Notes: generated from the sequence alone by a model not told the origin. 64,000 bases of DNA from Mycobacteroides chelonae (GCF_016767715.1 NZ_CP050145.1:3224001-3288000), one strand, 5' to 3'; counted from the first letter of the stretch, positions 9,337-19,026 are shown. Made by a program: numbers and translations.

Positions 9337-12161
9337 GGCACGGTAGCGGCGACCACGCGGCGCGGCCCCCACGGATCGCACGGATCATCCGGGTCCTGTC
9401 GATTCCGATCATCCTCTTCTGGCTGGGTATCGCCATCGTCCTCAATGTCGTCACACCCTCCCTTGATGAAGTGGGCAAGGCACATTCGGTGTCGATGTCC
9501 CCCAAAGACGCTCCCTCGATGATCGCGATGATGCACACCGGAAAAGTCTTCGGGGAGTTCGACTCCGACAGCTCCGTCATGATCGTGTTGGAGGGGAAGC
9601 AAGAACTGGCCGACGAGGCGCACCGCTTCTACGACGAGATCATCAAGAAACTCAAGGCCGATCCGACCCACGTCCAACACATCTCCGACTACTGGGGAGA
9701 TCCGCTTACCGCATCGGGCGCTCAGAGCGCCGACGGGAAAGCCGCCTATGTCCAGGTGAACCTGGCCGGGGACCAGGGAACCACCTTGGCGAACGAATCC
9801 GTAGATGCCGTTCGCAAGATCATCGCCGAGACACCCGGCCCCGACGGTGTGCAGGCCTACGTCACCGGAGGAACCGCCGCCAGCGCGGACACCGGAACGG
9901 CCGGCAACAAGAGCATGCAGAAGACAACTCTGATAGCGGTGGGCGTCGTCGTCGTGATGCTGCTCTTCGTGTACCGATCCGTGATCACCATGTTCGTGGC
10001 GCTGGTGATCGTCGGCGTCGAGCTGATGGCGGGCCAGGGCGTTGTCGCAACATTGGGCAATCTCAATGTCATTGGCCTCTCGACCTATGCCGTAAGCATG
10101 GTCACGATGCTGGGCATCGCCGCGGGTACCGACTATGTAATCTTCCTGCTGGGTCGTTATCACGAAGCGCGGCAATCCGGCCAGGATCGAGAGGCCGCCT
10201 TCTATACCGCGTATTCCGGTGTGTCACATGTCATCTTGGGATCTGGGCTGACCATTGTCGGCGCTACCTTGTGCCTCAGCCTGACACGTCTGCCGCTGTT
10301 TCGTTCCATGGGTGTGCCCTGCGCACTGGTCATTCTCGTCATCGTCGCCGCAGCCCTCTCCCTGGCTCCCGCGGTACTGGCGTTGGGCAGCCGCTTCGGG
10401 CTGTTCGAGCCCAAACGCAAACACGATGAACGCGGCTGGCGGCGCATCGGGGCAGCGGTGGTGCGCTGGCCGGGACCGATTCTCATTGTGACACTGGGGA
10501 TTGCACTCATCGGTCTACTTACCCTGCCCGGATACACCCCCGGATATGACGACCGTCAGTACATGCCCGATAACGTGCCTTCGAAAGTTGGTTACGCAGC
10601 AGCGGAACGACATTTCTCGCCAGCCCGGATGAACCCCGAAATGCTCATGATCGAGGCCGACCATGACATGCGAAATCCCTCGGACATGCTGGTCATCGAT
10701 CGAATTGCCAAGACGGCGTTTCATGCCCGTGGCGTCGGACGAGTGCAGGCGATCACCCGGCCGCTGGGCACACCCATCGAGCACAGTTCGATACCGTTCC
10801 AGATCGGCCTCCAGGGCGCCGGCCAGATCCAGAACATGAAGTACATGAAGGACCGCATGGCGGACATGCTGACCATGGCCGATCAAATGGGGACCTTGAT
10901 CGGCACCATGGAACGCGTCTACGACATGATGCGCGAGCTCACCGGCATCATGCACGACATGACCGGCCAGATGAAGGTGATGCAAGGCCGGATGCACGAC
11001 ATGCGGGACCTGATGGCAACTTTCGACGACTTTTTCAGGCCGATTCGCAACTACTTCTACTGGGAGAAGCACTGCGCCGACATTCCGATCTGCTGGGCCA
11101 GCCGGACGGTGTTCGATGCTCTCGACGGCGTCGATGCGATGGTCGAGGACATGGACGGCATGCTGGTGAACATGGACAAAGTCGATGTCCTGATGCCCCG
11201 CATGCTCGCCGAGTTCCCACCCATGATCGCCATCATGAAGTCCATGCACGGCACATTGCTGACCATGCACAGCACCATGTCCGGGATCATGAACCAGATG
11301 GATGAGAGCACCAAAAACTCCACCCTGATGGGCAAGTACTTCGACGAAGCCAAGAACGATGACTCGTTCTACCTGCCGCCCGAGGTGTTCGACAATCCAG
11401 ATTTCAAGCGCGGCCTGAAGATGTTCCTCTCCCCCGACGGGAAGGCCGTCCGGATGACCGTCTCCCATCAAGGCAATCCCGCCTCGGTGGAAGGGATCGC
11501 AACCGTCGGCAATATCAAAGAGGCGGTGGCTGATTCGATCAAGGGCACCCCGCTCGAGAACGCCAAGGTCTACCTGGGCGGGACCGCCGCGGCGAACAAG
11601 GACCTGCAGGAAGGAGCCAAGTATGACCTCATTCTCGCGGGCATCGCATCACTGTGCTTGATCTTCATCATCATGCTGTTGGTGACCGGCAGTGTGGTCG
11701 CGGCCCTGGTCATCGTCGGCACGGTAGCAATCTCACTCGGCGCATCGATCGGGGTCTCGGTCCTGATTTGGCAGGACCTGCTGGGTATGGATCTGCACTG
11801 GTTCGTGGTCCCGTTGTCGGTCATCATCCTGTTGGCCGTGGGATCGGACTACAACCTGCTGCTCATCGCACGATTCAAGGAAGAGCTCCACGGCGGACTC
11901 AAGACAGGTTTCATCCGGGCCATGGGCGGCAGTGGCAAGGTGGTGACGAATGCGGGCCTGGTGTTCGCATTCACCATGTGCGCCATGGTTGTTAGCGACC
12001 TGCGTATCGTCGGGCAGCTCGGAACGACAATCGGCCTCGGGTTGTTGTTCGACACCCTGATCGTGCGGTCCTTCATGACCCCGGCCATCGCCGCACTCCT
12101 GGGCCGTTGGTTTTGGTGGCCGCTCAACCTCCGCGAATACACTCCAGCGCGGACCCGATGA
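9333..12161 (+). CDS. MmpL family RND transporter
   Basis: A 942-aa RND transporter. It has an N-terminal helix, a first porter domain, helices 2-6 with the proton-relay motif [12 protein letters not shown], a long second loop, and a second membrane bundle with [12 protein letters not shown]. The second loop (about residues 490-690) is a Met-rich helical region, with methionines every three to four residues, ending in CADIPIC. This coiled-coil hairpin is characteristic of the MmpL4/5 type and is thought to reach toward the outer membrane. Translation is coupled to mmpS and to tetR by ATGA overlaps. Whether it exports the product of the divergent PKS operon or a small molecule is unresolved. 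The hairpin type argues for MmpL4/5-like function, the location for lipid export. Confidence 0.92.
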   Translation: MRHGSGDHAARPPRIARIIRVLSIPIILFWLGIAIVLNVVTPSLDEVGKAHSVSMSPKDAPSMIAMMHTGKVFGEFDSDSSVMIVLEGKQELADEAHRFYDEIIKKLKADPTHVQHISDYWGDPLTASGAQSADGKAAYVQVNLAGDQGTTLANESVDAVRKIIAETPGPDGVQAYVTGGTAASADTGTAGNKSMQKTTLIAVGVVVVMLLFVYRSVITMFVALVIVGVELMAGQGVVATLGNLNVIGLSTYAVSMVTMLGIAAGTDYVIFLLGRYHEARQSGQDREAAFYTAYSGVSHVILGSGLTIVGATLCLSLTRLPLFRSMGVPCALVILVIVAAALSLAPAVLALGSRFGLFEPKRKHDERGWRRIGAAVVRWPGPILIVTLGIALIGLLTLPGYTPGYDDRQYMPDNVPSKVGYAAAERHFSPARMNPEMLMIEADHDMRNPSDMLVIDRIAKTAFHARGVGRVQAITRPLGTPIEHSSIPFQIGLQGAGQIQNMKYMKDRMADMLTMADQMGTLIGTMERVYDMMRELTGIMHDMTGQMKVMQGRMHDMRDLMATFDDFFRPIRNYFYWEKHCADIPICWASRTVFDALDGVDAMVEDMDGMLVNMDKVDVLMPRMLAEFPPMIAIMKSMHGTLLTMHSTMSGIMNQMDESTKNSTLMGKYFDEAKNDDSFYLPPEVFDNPDFKRGLKMFLSPDGKAVRMTVSHQGNPASVEGIATVGNIKEAVADSIKGTPLENAKVYLGGTAAANKDLQEGAKYDLILAGIASLCLIFIIMLLVTGSVVAALVIVGTVAISLGASIGVSVLIWQDLLGMDLHWFVVPLSVIILLAVGSDYNLLLIARFKEELHGGLKTGFIRAMGGSGKVVTNAGLVFAFTMCAMVVSDLRIVGQLGTTIGLGLLFDTLIVRSFMTPAIAALLGRWFWWPLNLREYTPARTR

Positions 12162-12790
12162 CGAAAAACACTGCCATCCAGCGGCAAAGAACATCCGGAC
12201 GCCTGAACAGGTCCTTGGACCTCGCGATCCTGGAGGCAGCATTCATCGTGCTCGCCGAACACGGTTACGACGCGATGAGCATGGACGAGATCGCTGCGCG
12301 CGCCGGGGTCGGCAAGGCTGCCATCTACCGGCGATGGTCTTCCAAGGCGGCCCTCACCGCCGATGCGATCCTGCACGGACGGCCTTCACTGGGGAAACTC
12401 GATGACGTACCGGACACCGGGAGCTTGCACGGGGATTTGCATGCTCTATACGAGGCACGGGATTACAGCGACCTGGAAGAAAGCAGTATGCTCACCGGCA
12501 ACCTGCTGGCGGGGATCATCGCCGAAGCCGTCAACGACTCCACGTTGGCGGAGGCATTGGATGATCTGCTGGCATCGCAGACTCAGAAGCGAATGGAGAT
12601 CGTGTTCGCCCGAGCCGTGGAGCGCGGTGAGATTGCGCGGGATCGTGATCTATCACTCGTCTACGACATCCCGCTGGGGCTCAGCCTGACAGCGGCTCTC
12701 AAGCGAACCGTCATCGATGAGACGTACATGCGCCGCATGGTTGACGACGTGATTCTTCCCCTTGTGCAAGCTCCCGTAGATCGGTCCTGA
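12158..12790 (+). CDS. TetR-family transcriptional regulator of the mmpS-mmpL operon
   Basis: A 210-aa TetR protein with a basic N-terminus and the typical helix-turn-helix at about residues 25-70 ([15 protein letters not shown]). A ligand-binding helical domain follows. The start at 12158 overlaps the mmpL stop (ATGA), so it is the third gene of the operon and is probably autoregulatory. The palindromes at 8762-8847 are the best operator candidates. Local TetR regulators control several mmpS5/mmpL5-type pumps in M. abscessus, and mutations in those raise drug tolerance. Whether this copy does so is not known. Confidence 0.88.
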   Translation: MTKNTAIQRQRTSGRLNRSLDLAILEAAFIVLAEHGYDAMSMDEIAARAGVGKAAIYRRWSSKAALTADAILHGRPSLGKLDDVPDTGSLHGDLHALYEARDYSDLEESSMLTGNLLAGIIAEAVNDSTLAEALDDLLASQTQKRMEIVFARAVERGEIARDRDLSLVYDIPLGLSLTAALKRTVIDETYMRRMVDDVILPLVQAPVDRS

Positions 12791-12831
12791 TTCCCGGAAT
12801 TTCTTCTGACACAGCCTCTTCTGCTGGAAGG

Positions 12832-15030
12832 TCACGTCTCCACTGCGGACAGGGCCGACGGCGCGGGCCGATGTTGCACCGACGCGAGTGCGGGGCGATT
12901 GTCGAGTTCATAGCCGATAAGACGCGAGCTATTGGCGACCACCGCGACCGAGGACGCGTTGTGCAGAATTGCGGCCAGAACCGGCGAGAGCGCGCCCCCG
13001 GCACCGATCACCAGCCCGATCGCGTTGACGGCAATAGACATGGCGTAGTTCTGCCGGATGACGGTCACGGCCCGGCTGCCCAGACCCCGTACATCGAGCA
13101 GCTTGCGCAGATCGTCACTGGACAGGGCAACATCAGCGGTTTCCACAGCCACATCGGTTCCGTTGAGTCCCATCGCGATTCCGATATCAGCCGCCGCCAG
13201 CGCCGGTGCGTCGTTGACCCCGTCACCGACCATCGCGACAAAATGCCCGTCGCTTCGGAGCCGACTCACAGCCTGGAGTTTGTCCTCGGGCAGCACCTCG
13301 GCCTGCCACTCCGCGATACCCAGTTCCTCGGCCACCGCACGCGCCGTTTCAGCGTGATCACCGGTCAGCATGACCACCCGTTTGACACCCGAGGACCGTA
13401 GCGCCTGCAGCACCTCGGCGGCCTCGGGACGGATCTCGTCGCGCAGGCTGATCAGACCGACGAGTACACCGTCGACCGCCAGCAGAAGCGGAGTCTCGGC
13501 GCGGCGACGGAGCTTGGCCACCCACTCATCGGCTTCCGGAGTCACCCGGACGCTCTCCTTGGTCAGCAGTGCGGGGCTGCCCAGCAGCAGGGTCCGCCCA
13601 TCGGCTCTGGTGCGCATCCCCAGGCCAACGAGCACTTCGCACTCTTCGTGTGGCGGGATTGCGATGTGGCGTTCCTCGGTCGAGCGAATAACCGCCTCCC
13701 CCAAAGGGTGCCGCGCGTGGATCTCCGAGCTTGCCGCGTACGCGAGCACCTGCTCGGGTTCCCAGCCGTGTTCGAAGGCAACGATGTTCGTCACCACCGG
13801 ACGTCCGATGGTGAGCGTTCCGGTCTTGTCGAACACGAACGCGTCTACTCTGCCGGCCAGTTCCAGATGTGACCCGCCCTTGACCAGGATTCCCCTGCGT
13901 GCCCCGTTGCCGATGGCGGCACTAATCGCGGTTGGGGTAGACAGGCCCACCGCACACGGGCAGGCCACTAAGAGCATCGTCATGGCCCGCCGCACATCCC
14001 TGGTCACCACCAGGGTGCCCAGGGACAGCAGGAACGAGGCCGGCACGAATCGCCGCGAGAAGTTTTCGCCGACAGTCTGAATCGGGGCCCGATCGCGTTG
14101 CGCCTGCTCCACCCGGGTGATGATCCGGCCGATGATCGTCTGCCCTCCCACCGCCGCGGCACGCACAACGATGCGACCGCGCATGACAACCGATCCGGCA
14201 TGCACGCGCCCCCCGGCGGCGACGCTGACTGGCAGGGTTTCGCCGGTGATGGCCGACTGGTCGACGATCGCGTCACCCTCCACGACGTCCCCGTCCACCG
14301 GAATGGCCACCTGCTCGTGCACCACCACCTCGTCGCCGACCGCCAGTGAATCGGTAGAGACCTGGACCTCGGTGCCATCCCTGAGACGGACCCACGAGGT
14401 GTCCTGACTGCCCGACAGCAGATCCGCGATGGCGCGACGGGTGCGCCGGAGCGTCAGATCCTGCAGATACTCGCCAATGTTGAGCAGCCACAACACCGTC
14501 AGTGCGACCACGTTCTCGCGCAGCACCAGGCTGGCCACGGTGGCCGCGGAAACCAGCAGATCCGTGCCTGCCGATCGGCCGCTGCGCAATGCGGCAAGCG
14601 CCCCCCGCAGGAACGGATATCCGCTGAAAATCGTGACCGCCGTTGCCAACAGGCGACTGGTCGGTCCCAGCAGCGGCGGCCGCCGCAGCGGATATCGACG
14701 AAGTCCGAGCACTACCAGGGCCGCCCCGCCCACGCCCATGCGCACCACGTCGGCATTGCGCACATCGAACGAATGTGGTTCTCGGGTCAGCGTTTCCGGC
14801 ACCGGAGCTTCGAGGGCGCGTGCCAGCGCGTCGAGGACGTCCTCGGCCGAACCACTTGCCTTTGAGTACCACACCACCACCGCGGCCGTGCGCGGATACG
14901 CGTGTACGGCACGAACTCCCTGTACATGCAGCAGCGTGTCCTCGATCAGCACCGCGCGCCGCACATCACCGCTCAACTCAGTCGCGATGGCACGCAGACG
15001 TCCGGCCGCGTCAGATACGACAGTGACCAT
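12832..15030 (-). CDS. ctpC: P1B-type metal-exporting ATPase CtpC
   Basis: A 732-aa P-type ATPase closely matching M. tuberculosis CtpC (718 aa) from memory across its length. Visible signatures: TGE (262-264), the intramembrane metal site CPC (357-359), phosphorylation motif DKTGT (401-405) and the hinge GDGVND near residue 600. CtpC is implicated in Zn2+ detoxification and in Mn2+ supply to secreted enzymes, at the inner membrane. It starts 7 nt after the PacL-like gene, so the pair is co-transcribed and presumably forms an efflux platform. It converges on tetR with a 41-bp gap. The metal preference (Zn against Mn) cannot be read from the sequence. Confidence 0.93.
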   Translation of the reverse strand: MVTVVSDAAGRLRAIATELSGDVRRAVLIEDTLLHVQGVRAVHAYPRTAAVVVWYSKASGSAEDVLDALARALEAPVPETLTREPHSFDVRNADVVRMGVGGAALVVLGLRRYPLRRPPLLGPTSRLLATAVTIFSGYPFLRGALAALRSGRSAGTDLLVSAATVASLVLRENVVALTVLWLLNIGEYLQDLTLRRTRRAIADLLSGSQDTSWVRLRDGTEVQVSTDSLAVGDEVVVHEQVAIPVDGDVVEGDAIVDQSAITGETLPVSVAAGGRVHAGSVVMRGRIVVRAAAVGGQTIIGRIITRVEQAQRDRAPIQTVGENFSRRFVPASFLLSLGTLVVTRDVRRAMTMLLVACPCAVGLSTPTAISAAIGNGARRGILVKGGSHLELAGRVDAFVFDKTGTLTIGRPVVTNIVAFEHGWEPEQVLAYAASSEIHARHPLGEAVIRSTEERHIAIPPHEECEVLVGLGMRTRADGRTLLLGSPALLTKESVRVTPEADEWVAKLRRRAETPLLLAVDGVLVGLISLRDEIRPEAAEVLQALRSSGVKRVVMLTGDHAETARAVAEELGIAEWQAEVLPEDKLQAVSRLRSDGHFVAMVGDGVNDAPALAAADIGIAMGLNGTDVAVETADVALSSDDLRKLLDVRGLGSRAVTVIRQNYAMSIAVNAIGLVIGAGGALSPVLAAILHNASSVAVVANSSRLIGYELDNRPALASVQHRPAPSALSAVET

Positions 15031-15037
15031 GTGCGGC

Positions 15038-15322
15038 TCAGTGCTCGTGGTCGTGACCGGATTCTCCTACCACGGGCGGCGGGGCCTCTTCCCCGATGCG
15101 CTCGCGAGCCTCCGCGACAACATCACCGATCGCCAGTCGTGCACGTTCGGCGCCTTCCTCGGCCTTACGCACACCGCGCAGCCCCCAGGAGGCAACGGTG
15201 ACACTGGCGTCACGGACGGGAACCTTGGCGGCGGCCTTGCGCGCAACCTCGTAAGCGGCGACTCCCACCGCACCGGTTACCACCGTCGATGCGGCCTTCG
15301 CTAGTACTGCGTGCCATACCAT
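15038..15322 (-). CDS. PacL2-like P-ATPase-associated chaperone (DUF1490)
   Basis: A 94-aa protein with an N-terminal hydrophobic helix (about residues 5-27), an amphipathic Ala/Arg/Glu-rich middle and a C-terminus ending GHDHEH. In M. tuberculosis the DUF1490 protein Rv3269 (PacL2) precedes ctpC. PacL1 binds Zn2+ through a similar acidic/His tail and scaffolds P-ATPases in membrane clusters. Start at 15322 with AAAGGG upstream. The His/Asp tail indicates metal binding. Clustering of CtpC is inferred from PacL1. Expression may respond to the Zur-like box 112 bp upstream. Confidence 0.85.
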   Translation of the reverse strand: MVWHAVLAKAASTVVTGAVGVAAYEVARKAAAKVPVRDASVTVASWGLRGVRKAEEGAERARLAIGDVVAEARERIGEEAPPPVVGESGHDHEH

Positions 15323-15433
15323 CAGCCAATCGCCCTTTCGCTCAAAGTATTTGAGTCACGCTTCATCACGCACCGTGGCTTCTTAACGAAACCTACTCTC
15401 GATCAGCCCTTGAGGTGGCCCGTTGCGTCATGA

Positions 15434-15448
15434 TGATAACGGTTTTCA
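15434..15448. promoter_or_regulatory. Zur/FurB-box-like palindrome upstream of pacL2-ctpC
   Basis: TGATAAC and GTTTTCA flank a single G, a 6-of-7 inverted repeat that fits the actinobacterial zinc-regulator consensus of TGA-AAT-rich arms ending TTTTCA. The surrounding GATAA...TTATC symmetry extends it to 15435-15453. It lies 112 bp before the pacL2 start, within the only non-coding stretch (15323-15589) that can hold its promoter. Confidence 0.55.
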
Positions 15449-15589
15449 TTATCGCCAAGTATGGCAGACACGCGGCCGGCTGGCACGCCGGGATGATCAC
15501 CGAAGCCAGCGGACTGTTATCGACGAGACCTACAGGTCCCGCATCGTCGACGAGGAGGTTCTGCCTCTGGACCAGGCCCCATCACCGTG

Positions 15590-15883
15590 TCATGGGACTG
15601 CGGCGGAGCTCCCCGGGCTCCCGCCCCCGAATCCAGCACTCGCCTTGACACCACCGGATACTCCGGTCCCATCCATCCCACCGGATATCCGCGGCCGATG
15701 CGCCCCGGACATCGAAGACGGCAACCGAGTCCCACGCGTCACGTTCAACGCAGGCAACTGACCTGGCGCGATCACCGGACCATGAGGAGCCGGATTAGGC
15801 GGTAACAGTTCCGCCGCCGCAGGTGCGGCAAGGCCGACGGTAAAGAACATGACAATCACTGCGACACAAAGTAATCGAATCAC
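15590..15883 (-). CDS. Small secreted protein, paralogue of the adjacent upstream gene
   Basis: A 97-aa protein with a clear Sec signal (about residues 1-24, ending AAPAAAE) and a Pro/Gly-rich mature part with no known domain. It shares PPNPAP..P..PG and an ISGGM motif with the protein encoded just upstream, so the two are probably duplicates. It starts with GTG at 15883, overlapping the upstream stop by four bases (GTGA), which implies translational coupling. Third gene of the porin unit. Function unknown. A cell-wall or porin-associated role is only inferred from position. Confidence 0.65.
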   Translation of the reverse strand: MIRLLCVAVIVMFFTVGLAAPAAAELLPPNPAPHGPVIAPGQLPALNVTRGTRLPSSMSGAHRPRISGGMDGTGVSGGVKASAGFGGGSPGSSAAVP

Positions 15884-16185
15884 CGAGTAGTTCCCTCGCT
15901 AATCCCCCACGGGTCTTCCAACCGCCCGCCCGTCATCCCACCACTGATGCGAGCCGAGTGCCCCGCTTCGAACCCGGCCGAAACCTGAGTGCCTGGCCCG
16001 GGGAGGGGTAATAATCCAAACGCCGGCTGCGACGGGGTCGCCGCATGATTGTTCGGCGCACTGCCCGGTACCGTCACCGGAACAGCGGGCATCGGGTTAA
16101 TCGGCGGAGGTTCGGCCACCGCCTCGGTCGCCGGAGCTTGCCACATCAGGAGGCCCAAGAGCATTGCCGCGCAAAATAATCGCAT
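15880..16185 (-). CDS. Small secreted protein downstream of MspA-like porin
   Basis: A 101-aa protein with an N-terminal signal sequence (about residues 1-24, cleavage likely after AVA), then PPPINPMPAVPVTVPG, a Gly/Pro-rich stretch and SARISGGMTGG. Its ATG at 16185 lies 3 nt after the stop of the mspA-like gene, and its end overlaps the next paralogue. Shared ISGGM and Pro-rich N-terminal motifs link both small proteins. No catalytic or metal-binding motif is evident. Real coding status is supported by the signal peptides and tight gene packing. Confidence 0.7.
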   Translation of the reverse strand: MRLFCAAMLLGLLMWQAPATEAVAEPPPINPMPAVPVTVPGSAPNNHAATPSQPAFGLLPLPGPGTQVSAGFEAGHSARISGGMTGGRLEDPWGISEGTTR

Positions 16186-16188
16186 TGT

Positions 16189-16839
16189 TCAGATCTTGAT
16201 CGGGTCGCCGTAGATGGCGAACTCGGTGTGACCGAATCCGGTGGACACACGCAGTGAGGCAAAGGACCGAATAGTGACATCCCCTCCGCAGGCATCGGCC
16301 TTCACGTGCACGTTGTCCAGATCCAACGCCCCTGTATTGCCCGACGACAACACCATATTGCCCAGCGGCAGATTGACAATGACGCCTGGTTGCAACACCG
16401 TTTGCACAAAGCCGCTCACTCCGGCACTGCCACCAACGCCCACTGTTTGCAGCGGAAGCACGCCAACGTTCACTGACGGCGCCACGCCAGCAGATCCGCC
16501 GATCTGCAATCCGGATGACACGTCGGACTGGCAACCGAGCTGATAGCCAATGAGGAAGAGGCTATCGGTAATCGGGTTGGCACCACCGGTCGCGGTCGCG
16601 GTGCCCGAGAGCGTAATGAAGGCCTCGCGTGAGTTGGCGGCCCCGGCCAGGTTGGGCACCGAATTGACACGTTCGTTGTCCAGCCGGATCTCAAGATGCC
16701 ATCCATCGCGCGTGGTCTTCGAATATAGCTGCGGTGCCATATCTTTTGGCTCCGCGACGGCCGTGGCCACCTCGGTTAGCCCCGCCGCGGCCAGGAAGAA
16801 GCCTGTGCATATAAGGCGCGCAATCATGAGATCCACCAT
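16189..16839 (-). CDS. MspA-family outer-membrane porin
   Basis: A 216-aa MspA-type porin, close to the usual length. It has a signal peptide to about residue 29 and the Trp-His motif of a mature N-terminal strand (GWHLEIRLDNERVN). The family core follows (GYQLGC, then Gly/Val-rich hairpin segments forming the channel) and a C-terminal beta strand ending with GYP/YGDP-like residues. These octameric porins admit small hydrophilic nutrients and some antibiotics through the mycomembrane. ATG at 16839 or 16827 are both possible starts. The later one gives a cleaner signal peptide. It is followed by two small secreted proteins in the same direction. Confidence 0.88.
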   Translation of the reverse strand: MVDLMIARLICTGFFLAAAGLTEVATAVAEPKDMAPQLYSKTTRDGWHLEIRLDNERVNSVPNLAGAANSREAFITLSGTATATGGANPITDSLFLIGYQLGCQSDVSSGLQIGGSAGVAPSVNVGVLPLQTVGVGGSAGVSGFVQTVLQPGVIVNLPLGNMVLSSGNTGALDLDNVHVKADACGGDVTIRSFASLRVSTGFGHTEFAIYGDPIKI

Positions 16840-17013
16840 TCAACGCGCAAGCTCACAATCAACGAAACTCCATAGAAAGAGGCAGAAGTCGCCACGAGAA
16901 AACAGTCCAATCATCGGAAATGGAGCCGCCCAGGCGTACGGAAAAGACGCGTTGCACGGCTGGTGAAGGTTCGGTTCGCACAAGACGGGTAGTCATCACC
17001 GCCTCGGCAGCAC

Positions 17014-17388
17014 TCAGCGCCGACTGATCCCTAGATACAGAAGTCGTTGCCACCCAGCATTATCCGGGGCATGTGAAAGTACCGCACTGCGACGTGACGT
17101 CAACAGAACCAACAGTGCCGCGGCACCAAGCGAAAAGACCCACACGGCGAGCGGCAGACCGACCGGCTGCACAATCAACCCAAGCCGGATACGGGTGACG
17201 GCCATGCCGTGCTGCACGGGTTCCCAATGATGAACCTCGGCAGTGTCATACAACGAGGCCGAGGTCGCCGCATTTGCTAAAAGCGAACTCTCACTGGGCA
17301 ACAGGCAAGCGCTTCCGAAGAACAAGCACAAAATTGCCAGTACGACCGCAGAGCGCAGCTGGTACTTAGATACCCCGCGGCCCGGCAT
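17014..17388 (-). CDS. Hypothetical membrane protein
   Basis: A 124-aa frame from ATG 17388 (an in-frame TTG at 17409 is an alternative). Two hydrophobic segments are visible, about residues 16-33 and 82-102, separated by a polar loop, ending with a basic tail. I do not recognise the family. It lies upstream of the porin gene with a 174-bp gap (16840-17013) that shows no further gene. No Shine-Dalgarno sequence is evident, so start and reality are uncertain. Confidence 0.45.
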   Translation of the reverse strand: MPGRGVSKYQLRSAVVLAILCLFFGSACLLPSESSLLANAATSASLYDTAEVHHWEPVQHGMAVTRIRLGLIVQPVGLPLAVWVFSLGAAALLVLLTSRRSAVLSHAPDNAGWQRLLYLGISRR

Positions 17389-17409
17389 GTCAACGATGGT
17401 ACCAGGCAA

Positions 17410-17667
17410 ATTTCGCTGCTCTAGTACTAAGCCTTGTAGCCCCTAAATATTCTCTGTCACAGCTGTTTTCGTTCTACAGTGTCAGCGATTTCGTGATTGG
17501 GCGTATTACTTCGCATACATGAGTTCGATCGGCACGCATCTGGGCTTTCAAAGCCTGAGACTGATGCCAGTGGCGGGGCCTACATATCAGCTGACGTCTT
17601 CACGAATCACGCATACTATTCGGATTTGCCACTATCGCCCTCTGCTCAGAGCCTGCGGTCTATGCCG
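17410..17667. other. Intergenic region, nothing recognised
   Basis: This stretch lies between the hypothetical membrane gene and the end of cobB and is moderately AT-rich at its left end. The 62-aa frame inside it has no coding character. I see no terminator-like hairpin or RNA gene. Confidence 0.5.
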
Positions 17668-19023
17668 CTAGGTGGCGGCGCGTGACACGAACCGGGCCAC
17701 CGCGCTGGCGTTCGCCGCCGGATGCGTGTGTAGATACGAGGCGTGAATGCGCCCCTCCCCCGCCACCACGCCCTCGCGGCGGATGCCGCCGACAGCGCCC
17801 CAGGCCCAGGCGGGCTGTCGGGTGTCGTCGCGGTAGTCGACCGTGGTGCGATGAAACTCATGCCCGCTCAACCGTTCTCCCTCATCAAAGAGGGTGGAGC
17901 CGGTGATCGAGACCGCCTCGCGGTATCCGAGGGTAAGTGAGTCGGTGAAGCGGGCTTGCGCGTCGATCACGCCACACATCGGAGCCCCGTCGAGGTCGTT
18001 GCACAGGTAGGTGAGGCCCGCGCATTCGGCGTGTATCGGTCCGGACATGTCACGGACCTGTTGACGCAGTGGCTCATTGGACGACAGATCGGTGGCGAAC
18101 TGTTCCGGGAATCCTCCCGGGAGCACCAGAGCTGAGGTCTCGTCGGGCAGGGCATCACGGCGCGGGTCGAACTCGGCTACCACCGCACCCGCCGCGGCCA
18201 ACAGCTCACGATGCTCGGCATATCCGAACGTGAACGCATGACCCGCCGCCAACGCGACCACCGGCTCGCCGGCCACCGGGGCGCCGACAACGTCCACCGG
18301 ATCCCACGCAACCGTCGCCACGTCGCTACGCGCGGCAGCGACGATCGCGGGCAGGTCCACATGTTCGGCGACCAAGTGGGTCATCGCGTCCACCGCGTCG
18401 AGGGCAGCCTGGCCATGTTCGATAGCCGTCACCAGCCCCAGGTGGCGCGAAGGAACCGACAACTTCTCGGTACGCGGCAGCGCACCCAGTACCGATAGTC
18501 CGGCACGATCGGCCGCCGCCGTGAGGATCGCCCGATGCCGTGCCGAACCAACCCGGTTGAGGATCACGCCAGCGATCCTGATGCCCGCCTCCGCGGCGTA
18601 CACCACGAATCCGTGCAACAGTGCCGCCAGGCTCTGGCTGTGCCCCTTCACATCCACGACCAACACCACCGGCGCGTTCAGGAGGCCCGCGACCTCGGCC
18701 GTAGAGCCCTTTTCATCGGTGATACGCCCATCGAAGAGACCCATGACCCCTTCCACCACAGCGATATCCGCGCCGTGCGCGCCGTGGCGGAACAACGGGC
18801 CGATCAACTCCGAACCCACCAGCACGCTGTCGAGGTTGCGGCCCGGCTTACCGGTCGCCAGGCTGTGATATCCGGGATCGATGTAATCCGGCCCCACCTT
18901 GAACGGGGCCACCGCGTGCCCGGCCCGTCGCAACGCGCCCATCAAACCCGTGGCCACCGTGGTCTTCCCGCTTCCCGAGGCGGGAGCGGCAATCACGACC
19001 GCGGGAACGCTAGCGGACCCCAC
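17668..19023 (-). CDS. cobB: Hydrogenobyrinate a,c-diamide synthase CobB
   Basis: A 451-aa enzyme that amidates carboxylates a and c of (hydrogeno)byrinate with glutamine and ATP, in the aerobic cobalamin pathway. The N-terminal P-loop is ASGSGKTT (about residues 15-22), followed by the VGPDYIDP family signature. The C-terminal class-I glutaminase domain carries the Cys in HAECAG and a late His (GHEFH). It starts 3 nt after the cobO stop. Last gene of the mqo-GNAT-chelatase-cobO-cobB run. Length matches the M. tuberculosis orthologue (457 aa). Confidence 0.95.
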   Translation of the reverse strand: MGSASVPAVVIAAPASGSGKTTVATGLMGALRRAGHAVAPFKVGPDYIDPGYHSLATGKPGRNLDSVLVGSELIGPLFRHGAHGADIAVVEGVMGLFDGRITDEKGSTAEVAGLLNAPVVLVVDVKGHSQSLAALLHGFVVYAAEAGIRIAGVILNRVGSARHRAILTAAADRAGLSVLGALPRTEKLSVPSRHLGLVTAIEHGQAALDAVDAMTHLVAEHVDLPAIVAAARSDVATVAWDPVDVVGAPVAGEPVVALAAGHAFTFGYAEHRELLAAAGAVVAEFDPRRDALPDETSALVLPGGFPEQFATDLSSNEPLRQQVRDMSGPIHAECAGLTYLCNDLDGAPMCGVIDAQARFTDSLTLGYREAVSITGSTLFDEGERLSGHEFHRTTVDYRDDTRQPAWAWGAVGGIRREGVVAGEGRIHASYLHTHPAANASAVARFVSRAAT

Positions 19024-19026
19024 GCT

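Noticed and set aside
16859-17053. 64-aa minus-strand frame between porin and membrane gene
   Set aside because: Overlaps the end of the hypothetical membrane gene and lacks coding character.
17497-17685. 62-aa + strand frame before cobB end
   Set aside because: No start context, no conserved feature, runs into the cobB 3' end.
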